Source of the DNA: Candidatus Gastranaerophilales bacterium
Lineage (GTDB): Bacteria > Cyanobacteriota > Vampirovibrionia > Gastranaerophilales > Gastranaerophilaceae
Assembly: GCA_910587175.1 (NCBI GenBank)
Contig: CAJULH010000003.1
Location: 14,611-78,610 of the forward strand
Direction of reading: 5' to 3'
DNA length: 64,000 bases
Position 1 is the stretch's first letter, and the number at the start of each line of letters is the position of its first letter. Position numbers and translations under genes: made by a program. The notes under the pieces were generated by a model. That model saw nothing but the letters and a program-made list of their open reading frames with translations. It ran no database searches and was not told the origin of the DNA. Positions 62,714 through 64,000 of this stretch are shown here, one piece after another.

Positions 62714-63952
62714 TTAGTACACACCGTTGAATGCTTTGATGTAGATTTCTCTGATTTCTTCCATCAAAGGATAAACAGGGTTTGCACCTGTACATTGGTC
62801 GTCAAATGCAAGCTCTACAAGATTATCCAGTTTTGCGTAGAAGTCTTCTTCTGTTACGCCTGCATCTTTAATTGATAATGGCAGGTTAATATCCTTTTTA
62901 AGGTTTGTAATTGCTTCCAAAAGAAGGTTAACCTTTTCATCATCATTTTTGCCGCCAAGACCTAAGTTATCTGCAATCTGTCCGTATTTAGCTTTTGCCA
63001 TCGGATATTTATACTGCGGGAATGTAGCTTGTTTTTTCGGGCAGTCATTTGCATTGTATCTAATGATTTGGTTGATTAGCAATGCGTTTGCAACACCGTG
63101 CGGAATGTTAAATGCAGCGCCAAGTTTGTGAGCCATAGAGTGGCACAAACCAAGGAATGCGTTTGCAAATGCCATACCTGCAAGGCAAGATGCGTAGTGA
63201 ATTTTTTCTCTTGCAACAGGATCTTCTTTTCCGCCATTGTATGAACGCGGTAAGTATCTGAAGATAAGTTTTGCAGCTTCTAAGGCAGGAGAGTTTGTGA
63301 AGTTTGTTGCCATAGAAGAAACATATGCTTCAAGAGCGTGAGTCAAAGCATCAATACCTGATGCAGCACACAATCCTTTTGGCATTGTATCAACAAAATT
63401 CGGGTCGATAATTGCCATATTTGGTGTTAAGGCATAGTCTGCAAGAGGATATTTAATGTGTGTTTTGTCATCTGTAATAACTGCAAATGAAGTTACTTCA
63501 GAACCTGTACCTGATGTTGTCGGGATTGCAACCATTAATGCTTTTTTGCCAAGTTCGGGAACGTCGCAAATTCTCTTTCTGATGTCCATAAATCTCATTG
63601 CAACATCATCAAATACGGTTTCAGGCTGTTCATACATTAACCAGATAACTTTAGCAGCATCAATAGGTGAACCGCCGCCAAGAGCGATGATTACATCCGG
63701 TTTATAAACATTTACCATCTGCATAGCTTCGTTGATGGTTGAAAGTGTTGGGTCCGGTTTAACGTCAAAGAAGATTTGGAAATCCATACCAATGTCTTCA
63801 AGAACTCTTGTAATTTGATCAACCGCGCGTGAATCAAACAAGAATCTGTCTGTAACGATAAATGCGCGTTGTCTTCCTTTGAGTTCACGCAGAGCAAGAT
63901 CAGTTGCACCTCTTTTGAAGTATATTTTTGGCGGAACCTTAAACCATAACAT
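62714..63952 (-). CDS. Iron-containing alcohol dehydrogenase, AdhE C-terminal type
   Basis: Reduces acetaldehyde to ethanol with NADH. The start is placed at ATG 63952 behind AGGAG, giving 412 residues that begin M-L-W-F-K-V-P-P-K-I-Y-F-K-R-G. This matches from its first residues the C-terminal dehydrogenase half of bifunctional AdhE. Also seen are A-L-G-G-G-S-P-I-D-A-A-K, T-T-S-G-T-G-S-E-V-T and the iron ligands in D-A-L-T-H-A-L-E-A and C-H-S-M-A-H-K-L-G-A-A-F. The aldehyde dehydrogenase half is absent here, and the window ends 48 bp upstream. It may be encoded by a separate gene beyond the edge. Confidence 0.93.
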   Translation of the reverse strand: MLWFKVPPKIYFKRGATDLALRELKGRQRAFIVTDRFLFDSRAVDQITRVLEDIGMDFQIFFDVKPDPTLSTINEAMQMVNVYKPDVIIALGGGSPIDAAKVIWLMYEQPETVFDDVAMRFMDIRKRICDVPELGKKALMVAIPTTSGTGSEVTSFAVITDDKTHIKYPLADYALTPNMAIIDPNFVDTMPKGLCAASGIDALTHALEAYVSSMATNFTNSPALEAAKLIFRYLPRSYNGGKEDPVAREKIHYASCLAGMAFANAFLGLCHSMAHKLGAAFNIPHGVANALLINQIIRYNANDCPKKQATFPQYKYPMAKAKYGQIADNLGLGGKNDDEKVNLLLEAITNLKKDINLPLSIKDAGVTEEDFYAKLDNLVELAFDDQCTGANPVYPLMEEIREIYIKAFNGVY

Positions 63953-64000
63953 ATTTTCTCTCCTTTCAGCCACTGTTTTGTAGTTTAATAAATGTTTAAT

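Noticed and set aside
63952..64000. A Rex operator upstream of the alcohol dehydrogenase
   Set aside because: AT-rich half-site-like sequences are present, but no TTGTTAA-n4-TTAACAA-type palindrome could be recognised in the 48 bp available.

Overview
This 64 kb window is AT-rich, gene-dense chromosomal DNA. Most genes are housekeeping or cell-envelope functions. I see no rRNA, tRNA, CRISPR array, insertion sequence or prophage.

Likely source (inference): a diderm bacterium of the gut Melainabacteria/Vampirovibrionia group (Gastranaerophilales-like), a non-photosynthetic sister lineage of Cyanobacteria. Four things point there. A type IV pilus secretin and a KdsC-like phosphatase imply an outer membrane. 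A homologue of the cyanobacterial iron-sulfur protein LdpA sits at 39.7 kb. RNase Y, YmdB, SpmA/SpmB and Rex add a Firmicutes-like flavour. Several unassigned proteins share a short F-x-G motif after a polar N-terminus.

Layout. 0-2 kb: unassigned membrane proteins. 2-5.5 kb: RNase Y, YmdB and a PHP phosphoesterase, tightly packed. 5.5-8.4 kb: an unusual lipoprotein candidate and ObgE, diverging around a run of 12 C. 8.6-15.6 kb: type IV pilus genes (PilP-like, secretin, PilB, PilC). 15.6-17.8 kb: BioA and TpiA, divergent. 17.9-21.2 kb: a small HTH protein, a giant glycine-rich prepilin and a 59-residue protein. 21.2-24.4 kb: MetX/MetW and an HD-GYP protein that has lost key metal ligands. 24.6-31.3 kb: three tandem amino-acid permeases, GlyQ and DAHP synthase. 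31.4-34.4 kb: two unassigned membrane proteins and a GshB-like ATP-grasp enzyme.

34.4-42.7 kb: a plus-strand run of TPR protein, small membrane protein, KdsC-like phosphatase, second TPR protein, aspartate kinase, a strongly structured untranslated segment, LdpA-like protein, TilS, Hpt and two small membrane proteins. 42.7-44.9 kb: SpmA/SpmB behind two small acidic proteins. 45.2-47.1 kb: a long TPR protein whose 3' end overlaps aroB tail to tail. 47.1-52.5 kb: a minus-strand operon gmk-coaBC-nif3-aroC-aroK-aroB. 52.6-56.6 kb: a LysM/EF-hand protein, then dnaG-rpoD. 56.8-59.9 kb: HEAT-repeat protein, QueC, DUF366 and SPOR proteins. 60-64 kb: ribosomal protein L28, a lytic transglycosylase, Rex, and a free-standing alcohol dehydrogenase that matches the C-terminal half of AdhE.

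Many starts were moved inward from the longest frame because a clear Shine-Dalgarno site lies before an internal start codon. The most interesting points are the F-x-G protein set, the structured segment at 39.5-39.7 kb, the LdpA homologue, the poly-glycine prepilin, the degenerate HD-GYP protein, the apparently split AdhE and two promoters placed as if for leaderless mRNAs.
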